A stretch of 10,493 nucleotides of DNA, taken from contig LT636306.1 of NCBI GenBank assembly GCA_900128565.1, positions 1 through 10,493 of the forward strand. Direction: 5' to 3'. This stretch comes from Stramenopiles sp. TOSAG23-6 (taxonomy: Eukaryota > Sar). Made by a program: the position numbers and the translations under genes. The notes beneath the pieces were generated by a model, which saw nothing but the letters and a program-made list of their open reading frames with translations, was not told the DNA's origin and did no database searches. Of the stretch, positions 1-7,635 are shown piece after piece (the stretch's first letter is position 1; each line of letters starts with the position of its first letter).

Positions 1-51
<51 letters not shown>

Positions 52-68
52 AAAAAAATAAAACATAC
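1..68 (-). other. Partial intron of the PPR gene (intron 3)
   Basis: On the minus strand exon 3 ends ...AAATAT and is followed by GTATGTTTTATTTT, the same donor as in the other introns of this window. The rest is a poly-T/poly-A block reaching the window edge; the acceptor is not visible. Confidence 0.7.
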
Positions 69-2615
69 ATATTTAACATCATGAATATTTGAGCAAGAGA
101 GCAATACAGCATTGTATACAATAGTATCTACAGGTATGCCTCTGTATTTCATTTCATTCAAGTAATTAAATGATTCTTTTGTTTTCTTACTTTTGGCTAG
201 TGAAGAAAAATAGTGTTGAACAATATTATATAGTTTTGAAATTTATTTTGTTAGTTTTTTTTTTTTTTTCAAAATTTTTTTTTTTTAATTTTTGAATTTT
301 GAAAAAAAAAAAATTTTTGAAAAAAAAAAAATTTTTTTGAAAAAAAAAAAAAAATTTGATTTTTACAATGAATAATGAAAACATACATCAAAACTGTATA
401 CGTATATTTGTTCCCTCGTAAACCTGCTTTTTTTAATTTATGAAACAGTTCAAATACTAATTGATTTTGATTTGATCTATAACATGCCATCATCACTTTA
501 TTATATATAGATATTGTAGGAATGACGTCATCATTATGAGATATTGTAGGAATGATGTCATCATTTTGTATATTTTTTATATTTTTTGAATTTTTTGAAT
601 TTTTTATATTTTTTGAATGTTTTATATTTTTTGAATTTTTTATATTTTTTGAATGTTTTATATTTTTTGACATTTCATCCAATATAAGTAATGCATTTTG
701 AAATTGACCCAAAGTAGACATACATGCTAAAACACTGTTATATCCTAATATTGTAATTGGTATTTTTTTATTTTTCATTCTATGAAAAAGTTGTAATGCA
801 GTTTTAGGATTATTATACTGTCTATACATTTCCATCACAGCAACATACACCCCACATGTAGCTACACTAGGGTTAGGAATATTCAGATGATTAGGGTTAG
901 GGGTAGTCTCTATAATTGGAGTCTTTTCAGCTATTTTTAATAATTCATTTGCAGCTTTAGGATTCGGAACACAACGGATTGCTGATACAAATGTATATGG
1001 ATCTGGATGTATATCCTCCAAAGTATCATGAACTGTAGGAAAATAAAAAAAAAAAAAAATTTTGTTAGGTACAAAATTTCGTATAAAAAAAAATTTAAAA
1101 AAAAATTTAAAAAAAAAATTTAAAAAAAAAAAAACCTACAATTGTTTTCAAAAGATAACGTGAATATTCAAACGCTTCTTTTTCAGTCAAATAATGATAG
1201 GATAATAATTTTGCGATTACATCGAGTGCCATATTGAATGAAGAAATTCGATCTATAGTTTGTATCTTACTACATTTTTTTGAATTTTTAAAATTTTTTG
1301 AATTATTAAAATATTTTAAATTTTTTGAATTTTTTAAATTTTTTGAATTTTTTGTAGTCGGTTGTACAAAATCGAAATGTGACATCATACCATTCAATAA
1401 ATCTGAAATCCGCGATTTTGATTCTCTACCATATTGTAAACATGATGTTATTGCTATTTTATAGGTCGCTATATTTAGATTTTCATTACAAAACAATTTT
1501 ATATGTTTTTCATTCTCTTCTTCGAGAATATTGGATTTTTTTTCATTTTTTTTGGTATGAAATTCCGTACCTAATGAATATTCAGGGTTAGGGTTAGGGG
1601 TATCAAAATGTCCTTGATCAGATTGTAACATGTTTACAATATGCAATACTTTATCATGTTTTCTTGTTGTAGTACAAGTGGCTAGAACATAATTTATTGT
1701 TGAAATTTTTGGAATTGAACCATGGAAAAAATGTAGTTTTTGTAAGTATTCAAATGCTTCTGTTGAGTGGTTAATTGTACTCAATGATTTGATGATGAGA
1801 GCAAAATCAGAAATCTCATGAATAAATTCAACATTAAAATTTGAGTTGAGTTTGTTCAAATGACTGCGGATTGCATACAAATCATTTCGACGAACAAGTA
1901 CGCCTAATTTTTCAATATATTTCATTTGTATTGAACTCTTTTTATCAGCTAGGGTTAGGGTTGTAGTAGGGTTAGGGTTTGCATCAATGCCTTGCCATCG
2001 TTTTCTTACTTGACACCAATATCGTTGAGAATGTTGCTTAGGTACTTGATTGTGTTGATTGGATTGATTGTGTTGATTGGATTGATTGTGTTGAGTTGTA
2101 GTATTTGAAGGATAGTGAGTAGTACGAGTTTTGTTCAATGAATGTGTTTTGTTTCCAATATATTTCACACTAGCATTTGACGTCTTCGTCAATTGTAAAA
2201 TTGTTGTATCTATTTTATTCAATTTTTCTACCTTTTTCGATGATTCAAGATCAACGGGATGTACTCTATCTTTAATTGCAGATTCTATTGTTGGATATAC
2301 ATCAATATATGGTGTATTTGGCTGTTGTAATGCAGAGTTCTGTACAAATAGTGGGGTATGTTTCTGTGAAAGATTCTCATCATATTTTTTCCACTGTTCT
2401 ACTCTTTTCTCGCGCCGCATACGCTCATTATCCAACCATGATAAAAACGATTTATTACTAAAGGAATGTGGCGTTGAAATTGTATCACCAACTTTTGAAT
2501 TTGGACAGGTAGAGCGTACAGGTGTGATGGGGCGAGTTACAATAGTAAAACAACGGCCAAAATGGTGCCGTTTTGATAAACGGTATATTTGTGGTTTTAA
2601 CCAGACTCTACGCAT
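69..2615 (-). CDS. Pentatricopeptide repeat (PPR) protein, probably mitochondrial; 3' end outside window
   Basis: Three exons on the minus strand: 2615-1140 (492 codons), 1033-387 and 222-69, 759 codons in all, then an intron runs off the window. The start at 2615 gives a basic, Arg-rich N-terminus (MRRVWLKPQIYRLSKRHHF) typical of a mitochondrial presequence (inference). PPR-type helix pairs recur: around residues 250-335 of exon 1 (YLQKLHFF, TINYVLATC), in exon 2 (ALQLFHRMKNKKIPITILGYNSVLA; ALLILDEMSK; SIYNKVMMACYRSNQ; LVFELFHKLKKAGL) and in exon 3 (SFNYLNEMKYRGIPVDTIVYNAVLLSC). Such proteins bind organellar RNA in a sequence-specific way; the target cannot be read here. Residues between repeats are low complexity: K/N/S tandem runs, a Ser-Asn-Gln-His repeat and Asn-Pro runs encoded by telomere-like DNA. 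It shares a divergent promoter region with the membrane-protein gene. The exon 1/exon 2 junction is uncertain by one codon. Confidence 0.85.
223..386 (-). other. Intron 2 of the PPR gene, apparent GT-AT
   Basis: The donor is GTATGT after ...TTGAT (phase 2). A CTAAC branch-like motif lies at 254-250. The next PPR-like reading frame (VQHYFSSLAKSKKTKES...) can only be joined in frame at about 223/222 (TATAATAT then TGTTC). The nearest AG (CACTAG, + strand about 197-202) gives a stop codon in the joined frame. The intron is about 164 bp and mostly T/A homopolymer. Confidence 0.6.
511..566 (-). repeat. 30-bp direct tandem duplication in PPR exon 2
   Basis: The + strand block starting ATATTGTAGGAATGACGTCA at 511 is repeated from 541 with one C/T change. 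In the protein it gives two copies of NDD(I/V)IPTIS. This is an in-frame slippage-type duplication lying between PPR motifs. Confidence 0.85.
561..671 (-). repeat. K/N/S/I low-complexity tandem repeat in PPR exon 2
   Basis: Repeats of a 15-bp-like unit (TATTTTTTGAATTTTTTGAA variants on the + strand) encode SKNIKHSKNIKNSKNIKHSK-type sequence. It is an in-frame Lys/Asn-rich spacer comparable to insertions in AT-rich protist proteins. Confidence 0.85.
868..905. repeat. Short TTAGGG-type arrays inside PPR exon 2
   Basis: TAGGGTTAGG at 868-877 and TTAGGGTTAGGGGTAG at 891-905 on the + strand. The coding strand carries CCCTAACC and encodes TPNPNHLNIPNPSVA. Confidence 0.8.
1034..1139 (-). other. Intron 1 of the PPR gene
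   Basis: The donor is GTAGGT at 1139, and the core ACGAAATTTTGTACCTAAC lies at about 1082-1064 on the minus strand. The acceptor zone is TTTTCCTACAG. Splicing GTAGGT to the usual CAG loses the frame by one base. Frame is kept either by an intron ending ...TACA before G1033, or by a donor four bases later (GTTTTT at 1135) joined to CAG. The proteins differ by one Val. Confidence 0.6.
1273..1350 (-). repeat. K/N/F/S low-complexity tandem repeat in PPR exon 1
   Basis: Repeated TTTTTTGAATTTTTTAAATT-like units encode NSKNLKNSKNLKYFNNSKNF-type sequence. It is similar in composition to the exon 2 spacer and was probably expanded by slippage. Confidence 0.8.
1584..1600. repeat. TTAGGG-type array inside PPR exon 1
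   Basis: AGGGTTAGGGTTAGGGG on the + strand; the coding strand CCCCTAACCCTAACCCT encodes the TPNPNPEYS segment. Confidence 0.85.
1950..1980. repeat. Two TTAGGG-type arrays inside PPR exon 1
   Basis: TAGGGTTAGGGTTGTAG followed by TAGGGTTAGGGTTT on the + strand. The coding strand encodes DANPNPTTTLTLADKK, so the telomere-like units are read through in frame. Confidence 0.85.
2048..2094 (-). repeat. 18-bp tandem repeat (SNQHNQ) in PPR exon 1
   Basis: The + strand unit TGATTGTGTTGATTGGAT is repeated about two and a half times and encodes QSNQHNQSNQHNQSNQHNQV. It is a Gln/Asn/His-rich spacer lying before the PPR part. Confidence 0.85.
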
Positions 2616-2994
2616 ATTTCGTCGTACTATTAAGGTCTCATGTAATACAGAACATCAAACTAATTACACAACGTATAACATGTACAATGATTTTATGCAC
2701 TGACGTCTGGTAAAGGTATGATAATCTAGAAAGAACACATAATTGTACCTAAAGCTAAGGACGTTGTAACTTGTGAAGAGACACATGCATGACTGACTTG
2801 ACTTCATTCATCTGAGAGCAGAGAAGCCACGTGGCACATCAAAAAATCAAATGCTATTTTTGTTCATTTTTTTATCATTTTTCTACCTGACCTCTTTGAA
2901 AATGACCAACAACAAAACACTAACAACAACTCGAATTCTATATAATATAATCACTGAAATTTTGAGAATTCTATTCGTCTAAACACTAAAAGCA
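2616..2994. promoter_or_regulatory. Divergent intergenic region between the PPR and HTTM-like genes
   Basis: About 379 bp separate two start codons in head-to-head orientation, so both promoters should lie here. A perfect 10-bp palindrome GCCACGTGGC (2826-2835) contains a CACGTG E-box/G-box core, unusually GC-rich for this window. A TATAATATAAT run lies at 2940-2951, about 50 bp before the + strand ATG. Use of these sites is inference. Confidence 0.45.
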
Positions 2995-4761
2995 ATGATA
3001 CAAAGTTCAGCAAGATTATTTTATGGTCTGACTAGCGCATCAATGTTTATCTGTTGGTTTTTGATGAGTATAACCGAAGGTGGAGACTTTCATAACCGAG
3101 TTCGACGGAACCACGTTGTAACAAAGTCAACATTGGTTCCAAAGGGTCTTTTTAAAGTAATTCACTATTCTTTTGTGTCAAAGTTTTTGTGTCACTGTGT
3201 ACCCTTTGTTATGCTTTTTGCCGCACGATATCCATCTAATCCTATAGTAAGATACGTTGCTTCGATATTTTTTTCTTTATATTGCCTAGCAGAAACATCA
3301 GTCACAACCTCACATCGTGATTATACTAATATGTATACTAGTTGGGCATTAGCCGTATTAGGCCCTTCAAATGATGATATTTCTGCTGGCGTTGCATTAG
3401 GCGTCAGTATCGTAATGTTAATGGCAAGTGGGTGGGCCAAATTACTCATTGGGGGTATTCATTGGTGGAATCCATCAACGTTGCGGAATATTTTAACAAC
3501 TTATTCAACACTTCAAGTTGAACAATATGGTCCACTTTCTCATTTTTTAAACCTTGCTATACGAAGCCGACCATGGATGTTACGCTGTATGGCATTTGGT
3601 ACAATTGTTTTTGAATGCTTTCAGGCTCCTTTATCGTTATTCATTCCATCTAACTATCGTTATATCATGATTGTAGCTTCAATTGCAATGCATCTTGGAA
3701 TTGCCATTGTTCAGTCGTTCATGTACGTGTTTCATCAAAAATATCGAATTTATTTTTTTTTTTGGTTTTCGTACGACATTTTGTACCTAACAAAAAAAAA
3801 AAAAAATTTCAAATATTTTTTTTTAATTGTATAGATTTTTTTGTACCTAACACTCTTTTCACTCTTTTCACTAGTAATTTCATTTTTTTTTTTTTCTCTT
3901 TACAAATTCACAATATAGAATTGGTATTGCATTCTTACCAAATTGTGCTTCGTACTGTTTTGGTTTCGGTTCGTCAGATATTCATATTGGTTCAACATCA
4001 TGGTATACCGCAGTCTTAATTATCATACTCTGGGCTATAGGAACAGGTGTGTGCTCAATGAAACGAAAAAATGGATTGATTCGTCTTTTACCGGAAAATT
4101 GGCCATGTATTTTTTTTTTCAAATTTTTTTTTTTTCAAAATTTTTTTTTTAGTATGAAATTTTGTACCTAACAAAATTGTAAAATGTTTTTTGATTTGTT
4201 GTACAACTCAGGCACACCTTTTGCACTATTTGCATGGAATGGTGAACAATGGTATACATTATTTCAACGATTTGTTGACTCTGATACAAGATTAGTTATA
4301 TACAATAATAATGCTGTAATCAATTTAGTTGGAATGGAGGTGACAAACCCTAACCCTACAATATCCAAAAAACAAAAAAAACAAAAATATATAAATATAA
4401 ATAATGTGTTCGATGCCTGGGGACTTCTATTAGGTGAAACGCTATGCCACTCTATAGTATATGAGCATGATATTTGTCACAAAAATTGGAATATCAAAAA
4501 ATTCATGTATGTTTTTTATTTTTTTTTACAAAAAAATCGAATTTTTTTTTCATAGTAAAATTTGTACCTAAGAAAATTTTAAAATTTTGAAAAAATATTT
4601 TTTCACAATATATATTCTCCATTAGCCATTGGATGTCAACTACAGAAATGTTTATTCATTTTCGTGGAATGGATAAAAGTATTTTGAATAGAGTTGCTTT
4701 TGTTCAAGTAAAAAATGAAAAGAAAAAAACAATCATTATAAAAAATCTTTGTTCAATATAA
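2995..4761 (+). CDS. Multi-pass membrane protein resembling the HTTM / vitamin K-dependent gamma-carboxylase-like family
   Basis: Four exons: 2995-3722, 3919-4106, 4212-4506 and 4614-4761 (or 4626-4761), about 450 residues. Hydrophobic segments lie near residues 8-26, 52-78, 84-100, 130-145, 195-218 and 222-242, with more after the first intron (IIGIAFLPNCASYCFGFG; WYTAVLIIILWAIGTGVC). HTTM-like features are WAKLLIGGIHWWNPSTLRNI (147-166), the stretch FECFQAPLSLFIPSNYR followed by MHLGIAIVQSF, and the conserved-looking His in SHRDY. The non-membrane tail LPENWPCTPFALFAWNGEQW follows. Family assignment rests on remembered pattern and is moderate; no substrate or carboxylase activity is claimed. 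Exon 3 contains a telomere-like array (TNPNPT). The frame is closed across introns 1 and 2 with GT-AG, which supports the model. Confidence 0.7.
3723..3918 (+). other. Intron 1 of the HTTM-like gene, GT-AG, double core
   Basis: The donor GTACGT follows ...TTCAT (phase 2). The acceptor CACAATATAG precedes AATTGG and restores the frame (SFI-IGIAFLP). GTACCTAAC occurs twice (3783-3791 and 3843-3851). A GTATAG at 3829-3834 would end a 112-bp unit, the usual family length. Confidence 0.8.
4107..4211 (+). other. Intron 2 of the HTTM-like gene, GT-AG
   Basis: The donor GTATTT follows ...GGCCAT (phase 1) and the acceptor ACAACTCAG precedes GCACACC, giving NWPC-TPFALFAW in frame. The core TATGAAATTTTGTACCTAAC lies at 4153-4172. 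The length is 105 bp. Confidence 0.8.
4345..4358. repeat. Telomere-like AAACCCTAACCCTA in exon 3 of the HTTM-like gene
   Basis: The array is read in frame as TNPNPT, just before a Lys/Gln-rich run (KKQKKQK). The same motif is found in the PPR exons. Confidence 0.85.
4507..4613 (+). other. Intron 3 of the HTTM-like gene; 3' end AT at 4613 or AG at 4625
   Basis: The donor GTATGT follows ...TTCAT. The core is slightly changed (GTACCTAAG, 4564-4572). Two in-frame ends exist: CACAATATAT at 4613, matching the end of IFT52 intron A, or the ordinary ATTAG at 4625. They differ by four residues (IFSISHW or IHW). Confidence 0.65.
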
Positions 4762-5086
4762 ATTAGAAATTGAGCAAGTCGTTTTTTTTCGTATATGAAA
4801 TTTTGTACCTACCATTTTATAAATTTTTATTTTGCTTTTCAAATGAACATCAAAAATTGGAAAATTTCAAAATTTGGAAAAAAAGATTTGATTTTTTTTT
4901 GCTCCTATCTTCGATTCTTGAGATCTGAGAGAGAGATCATAGTACTACTACTGTATATAAAAAACAACACACAGCAGAGAGAGAGAGAGAAAGACAGAGA
5001 AATCCTGTTATTGTTGTTGTTGTTGTTCTGTGTATATTTACTTTATCCATCCGACAGATTTGTATTATATATATATTCGTAATACT
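4762..5086. promoter_or_regulatory. Intergenic/leader region upstream of the coiled-coil gene
   Basis: No convincing coding sequence. It holds a stray intron-core-like motif GTATATGAAATTTTGTACCT (4790-4809) without a clear donor or acceptor, a TATATAAAA (4954-4962) about 125 bp before the ATG, GA-rich microsatellites (about 4926-4936 and 4975-5000) and a GTT/TTG repeat (5008-5028). The purine-rich run and TATA-like element may be promoter or 5' leader; this is inference. Confidence 0.4.
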
Positions 5087-5632
5087 ATGGGTGATAGTAA
5101 AGAAGTCGAGGATTTCCTTGTTCGTCTTAAACGAGTTAGAAATGACCTCAGTGAAGCGTCAAGTAGTTGCCAACTTGTGTTTAAGAAATTAGAAATTAAA
5201 AAACAAGAACTTGAAAAGTCTAAAGAAACACATGATGACGCTCTTCGATTAGAGCACAAGTTAAAGGGTGAGTTTATAAAAGAAAGGATAAAACTAGAAG
5301 ACCAAACTGCGGAACTAAATGAGAGTACACTTCGTCTCGCCGAATTACGTAAACATCGTCAGAAAATTTCAAAGCAACAAAGGACGTTGGACCAGGAGTT
5401 AGCGAATACAAAAATCGTGTATTCGAAAACGAAGAAAGAAGCTCAACGTTGGCGAGAGAAAGCCAAAGAATATAGCATAAAATTGGAAAAAGTGAATAAT
5501 GAAAGACTTGAACACAGAAGTAAAGCAGCTAAACAAAAGGATATTTGTGATGAGTTGCTCTCTGAGTTAGGTCAAGTCAAATCTGAAGTTCTTCAAGCAA
5601 GACGAGCTTTACAAACAGAACTGATTCATTAA
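5087..5632 (+). CDS. Coiled-coil protein of unknown function, intronless
   Basis: 181 residues from ATG 5087 (MGDSKEVEDFLVRLKRVRND) to TAA 5630-5632. An in-frame ATG at 5030 would add 19 hydrophobic residues (MYIYFIHPTDLYYIYIRNT), but the leader there is microsatellite-like, so the later ATG is preferred. Nearly the whole chain is charged and helical with heptad-like spacing of Leu/Ile/Ala (LELEKSK..., LRLAELRKHRQKISKQQRTL, KTKKEAQRWREKAKEYSIKL), free of Pro and Gly apart from residue 2 and two later Gly, as expected of a continuous coiled coil. I do not recognise the family; a cytoskeletal, basal-body or tethering role would be speculation. It is the only gene here without an intron and has less skewed codon use. 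Confidence 0.75.
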   Translation: MGDSKEVEDFLVRLKRVRNDLSEASSSCQLVFKKLEIKKQELEKSKETHDDALRLEHKLKGEFIKERIKLEDQTAELNESTLRLAELRKHRQKISKQQRTLDQELANTKIVYSKTKKEAQRWREKAKEYSIKLEKVNNERLEHRSKAAKQKDICDELLSELGQVKSEVLQARRALQTELIH

Positions 5633-5996
5633 TTCAAAGATGTACATTCGATATACTGATGCTTCATAAGAAGGAGAATACAATAATAGTATATGTAAAC
5701 AATGAAGCAAAACATTTAATGTCTAAAATTTTTTTTTTACAACTTTATATTTTTTTCAATTTTCAATTTTTTTTCATACAAATTTGAACAATGTAAAGTC
5801 GATATACTGATGCCCAATAAGAAGAATAATACAATAGTAGTAAATGTAAACAATGAAGCAAATATTTTTTAAAATTATTTTTTTTTTTTTTTTAATTTTT
5901 TTTTATTTTTTTAAAATTTTTTTTGTTCCCTTGAAATTTCAAATTAAGAAATTCATTTACCTACAAATATGAACAAATTGAAAATTAGGGTCAGAT
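5633..5996. other. Convergent intergenic region
   Basis: It lies between the 3' ends of the coiled-coil gene (+) and GPI8 (-). Apart from the duplicated block it consists of poly-T/poly-A runs (5727-5737, 5878-5925) that could serve as 3' processing signals on either strand. No coding potential is seen. Confidence 0.6.
5640..5862. repeat. Duplicated ~71-bp block downstream of the coiled-coil gene
   Basis: Copy 1 (5640-5710) and copy 2 (5791-5862) share TCGATATACTGATGC, then AATAAGAAG/ATAAGAAGG-like sequence, ACAATA(A/G)TAGTA and ATGTAAACAATGAAGCAAA. They are separated by about 80 bp of T-rich sequence. The first copy begins 8 bp after the stop codon, so the block is probably 3' UTR or terminator-proximal sequence. 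Confidence 0.85.
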
Positions 5997-7365
5997 TTAC
6001 AAATCACTCCTTTGCCATACTACCAATCCAAGAAATAGATGTAATACACCTACAAAGAATATTTTTTTAAAATCGCGTGGAAGATTTTCTTTTGCATATT
6101 CTATACAAGCCTATATTTTGTAAACATATTTCAAAAAAAAAAAAATTGTTCATTTTTTTGTTTTTTTTAATTTTTTTGTTAGGTACAAAAATTTCATAGT
6201 AAAAAAAAAGTAAAAAAAAAAAAAAAAAATGAAACCCTAACCCTAATGAAAATGATGGGATTTGACATACATGAGTAAAACTTCTCCGACTATCTTCGTA
6301 CCATTTTCTGTATATAATTTTAGAATTATCCTGAGATTTATTTGAAGAACTAAAACCATTTTTTGTAGTATTTTCTTGTTCTATCATTTCAAATTCCATT
6401 CCAAATTGGAATTCTTTTGCGAGTGTTTCGTGTTTTTTATTATGAACGAGCAGGTTTGTTATTTGTGCTTTTATATGAGACCCAAAAAAATCACTAACTA
6501 ACATTTTTGATGTTTTTCGTTCTAATTTATGCAATACAATTCTTATTTTTGATTTTAGTGGTGCATTATTCATATATCTCAAATAATCTTGCATTGTCGC
6601 ATTAGTTTTTTTCTTGCTTTTTTCAAAAAATTGTATAGTGTGATAAGAATATTCGTCAATGACACTAACACCAAGCTCAACATCCATGTGATGCCCCCAT
6701 GAATTTTTACCTTTTCTACTGGAGCCCACACCGACAATATTTGGTGATTTCAAATCTGTAAACAATGTTCCAGCTTGACACGTATCTACTATAAACGTCA
6801 CTTCATTATAACGATTTTTACTGTACATTTCGGCCAATGCGTCGCCAATGTCACTTGCGTGTAACTCTTCAAAGTCTTGAAATTTAAGGAAAGTATCTCC
6901 GCCATGACCGGACATATATATCAGAATATTGCTGTTTGCATCTGTTTGTAGACGCTTTGAAACGGGTACACTATCATCTTGGCGTCCTGTTAATACTTGA
7001 AGGAAGTTTCTAACAGTAACTTCAGTTCCACGGAAGTCAACTTCAACATCCTCACCATACAAGTTGAGATATTGGGTCTTATCATTAAAGACTGTACCAG
7101 GTTTTACATTCCGAGGATTACATGGCATATCATCTGCCAACATCAAAATAATTTGACTATCTGGAATACCACGTTCTTTCACAATGTGATACATGGAAAG
7201 AGTGTTTGCAATGTGACGATAATTATACCACCATTTTGACGTACCTACAAGAACAGCCCAATTATTATTTACCTCGGCTGCATAAGAATGGACCAAACAC
7301 AAAGTGCATAATACCAAGCGTACCATTGTTAAAAAAGATGAATGAACAAGTAGTTTTTGTACCAT
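5997..7365 (-). CDS. GPI8: GPI-anchor transamidase catalytic subunit (GPI8/PIG-K), caspase-like cysteine protease
   Basis: Two exons, 7365-6271 (365 codons) and 6110-5997 (37 codons plus TAA), 402 residues, close to the usual length of about 400. A signal-peptide-like N-terminus (LTMVRLVLCTLCLVHSYAA, up to about residue 30) leads into NNWAVLVGTSKWWYNYRHIAN, a hallmark of the family. The catalytic dyad is visible: His154 in YMSGHGGD and Cys196 in FIVDTCQAGTL. Other family blocks are GIPDSQIILMLADDMPCNPRN and the region after VGVGSS. Exon 2 supplies the C-terminal membrane anchor (FFVGVLHLFLGLVVW). The enzyme sits in the ER membrane, cleaves the C-terminal signal of proprotein substrates and attaches a preassembled GPI anchor, working with GAA1, PIG-S, PIG-T and PIG-U type partners (established for the family). 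It diverges from IFT52 across a 270-bp region. A second Met at residue 14 is an alternative start. Confidence 0.95.
6111..6270 (-). other. Intron of GPI8, GT-AG
   Basis: The donor GTATGT follows ...ACTCAT (phase 0) and the acceptor ACAAAATATAG precedes GCTTGT. The core GTACCTAAC lies at 6186-6178. A telomere-like TTAGGGTTAGGGTTT (about 6246-6232) lies inside the intron. The length is 160 bp. The spliced frame yields the expected transmembrane tail, so the boundaries are well supported. Confidence 0.9.
6232..6247. repeat. Telomere-like array in the GPI8 intron
   Basis: AAACCCTAACCCTAAT on the + strand. Here the G-rich strand is the sense strand of the gene, opposite to the exon-borne arrays. 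Confidence 0.85.
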
Positions 7366-7635
7366 GATACAGTCAAGAAAATCAACTTGAAGAGAACGAG
7401 AATACAGACTACTACCCTTAAAGAGACTACGTAAGACAAAAATGAAAAAATGACTACTGATTTAGAATCTTGCGGCTTGAATAAAACACGAAATCCAATA
7501 TAACCTATAAGCGTTTTTTTTCTTCACAAAATAACGGCTAAAGCAAAAAAAAAATAAGTCGTATCCAACTTATTGAATCTATTCTATCGATCTGTTGCCC
7601 GCAGCAATTGGTGTTAACATTTGGTGACAATCAAA
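7366..7635. promoter_or_regulatory. Divergent promoter region between GPI8 and IFT52
   Basis: About 270 bp lie between the two start codons. I see no coding sequence, no clear TATA box and no repeat beyond short A/T tracts (7515-7522, 7545-7554). It presumably carries both promoters and 5' leaders. Confidence 0.4.

Noticed and set aside
1-47. T18 followed by about 29 A, resembling a hairpin or terminator
   Set aside because: Long T and A runs are ubiquitous in the introns and spacers here, and this one lies inside an intron at the window edge.
511-671. Possible CRISPR-like or regulatory tandem array
   Set aside because: The repeats are read in frame within the PPR protein and have no unique spacers.
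1234-1591. Plus-strand open frames opposite the PPR exon
   Set aside because: They are antisense shadows of the PPR coding region, rich in Phe from reverse-complemented Lys/Asn repeats, with no independent features.
2131-2703. 190-codon plus-strand open frame over the PPR 5' region
   Set aside because: It lies antisense to the PPR N-terminus and has no recognisable domain; the minus-strand reading shows a targeting peptide and PPR motifs.
4795-5082. Open frame of 95 codons before the coiled-coil gene
   Set aside because: It is composed of homopolymer and GA/GTT microsatellite sequence; I read it as leader or promoter.
6997-7239. Plus-strand open frame opposite GPI8
   Set aside because: It is antisense to a clearly conserved part of the GPI8 gene.
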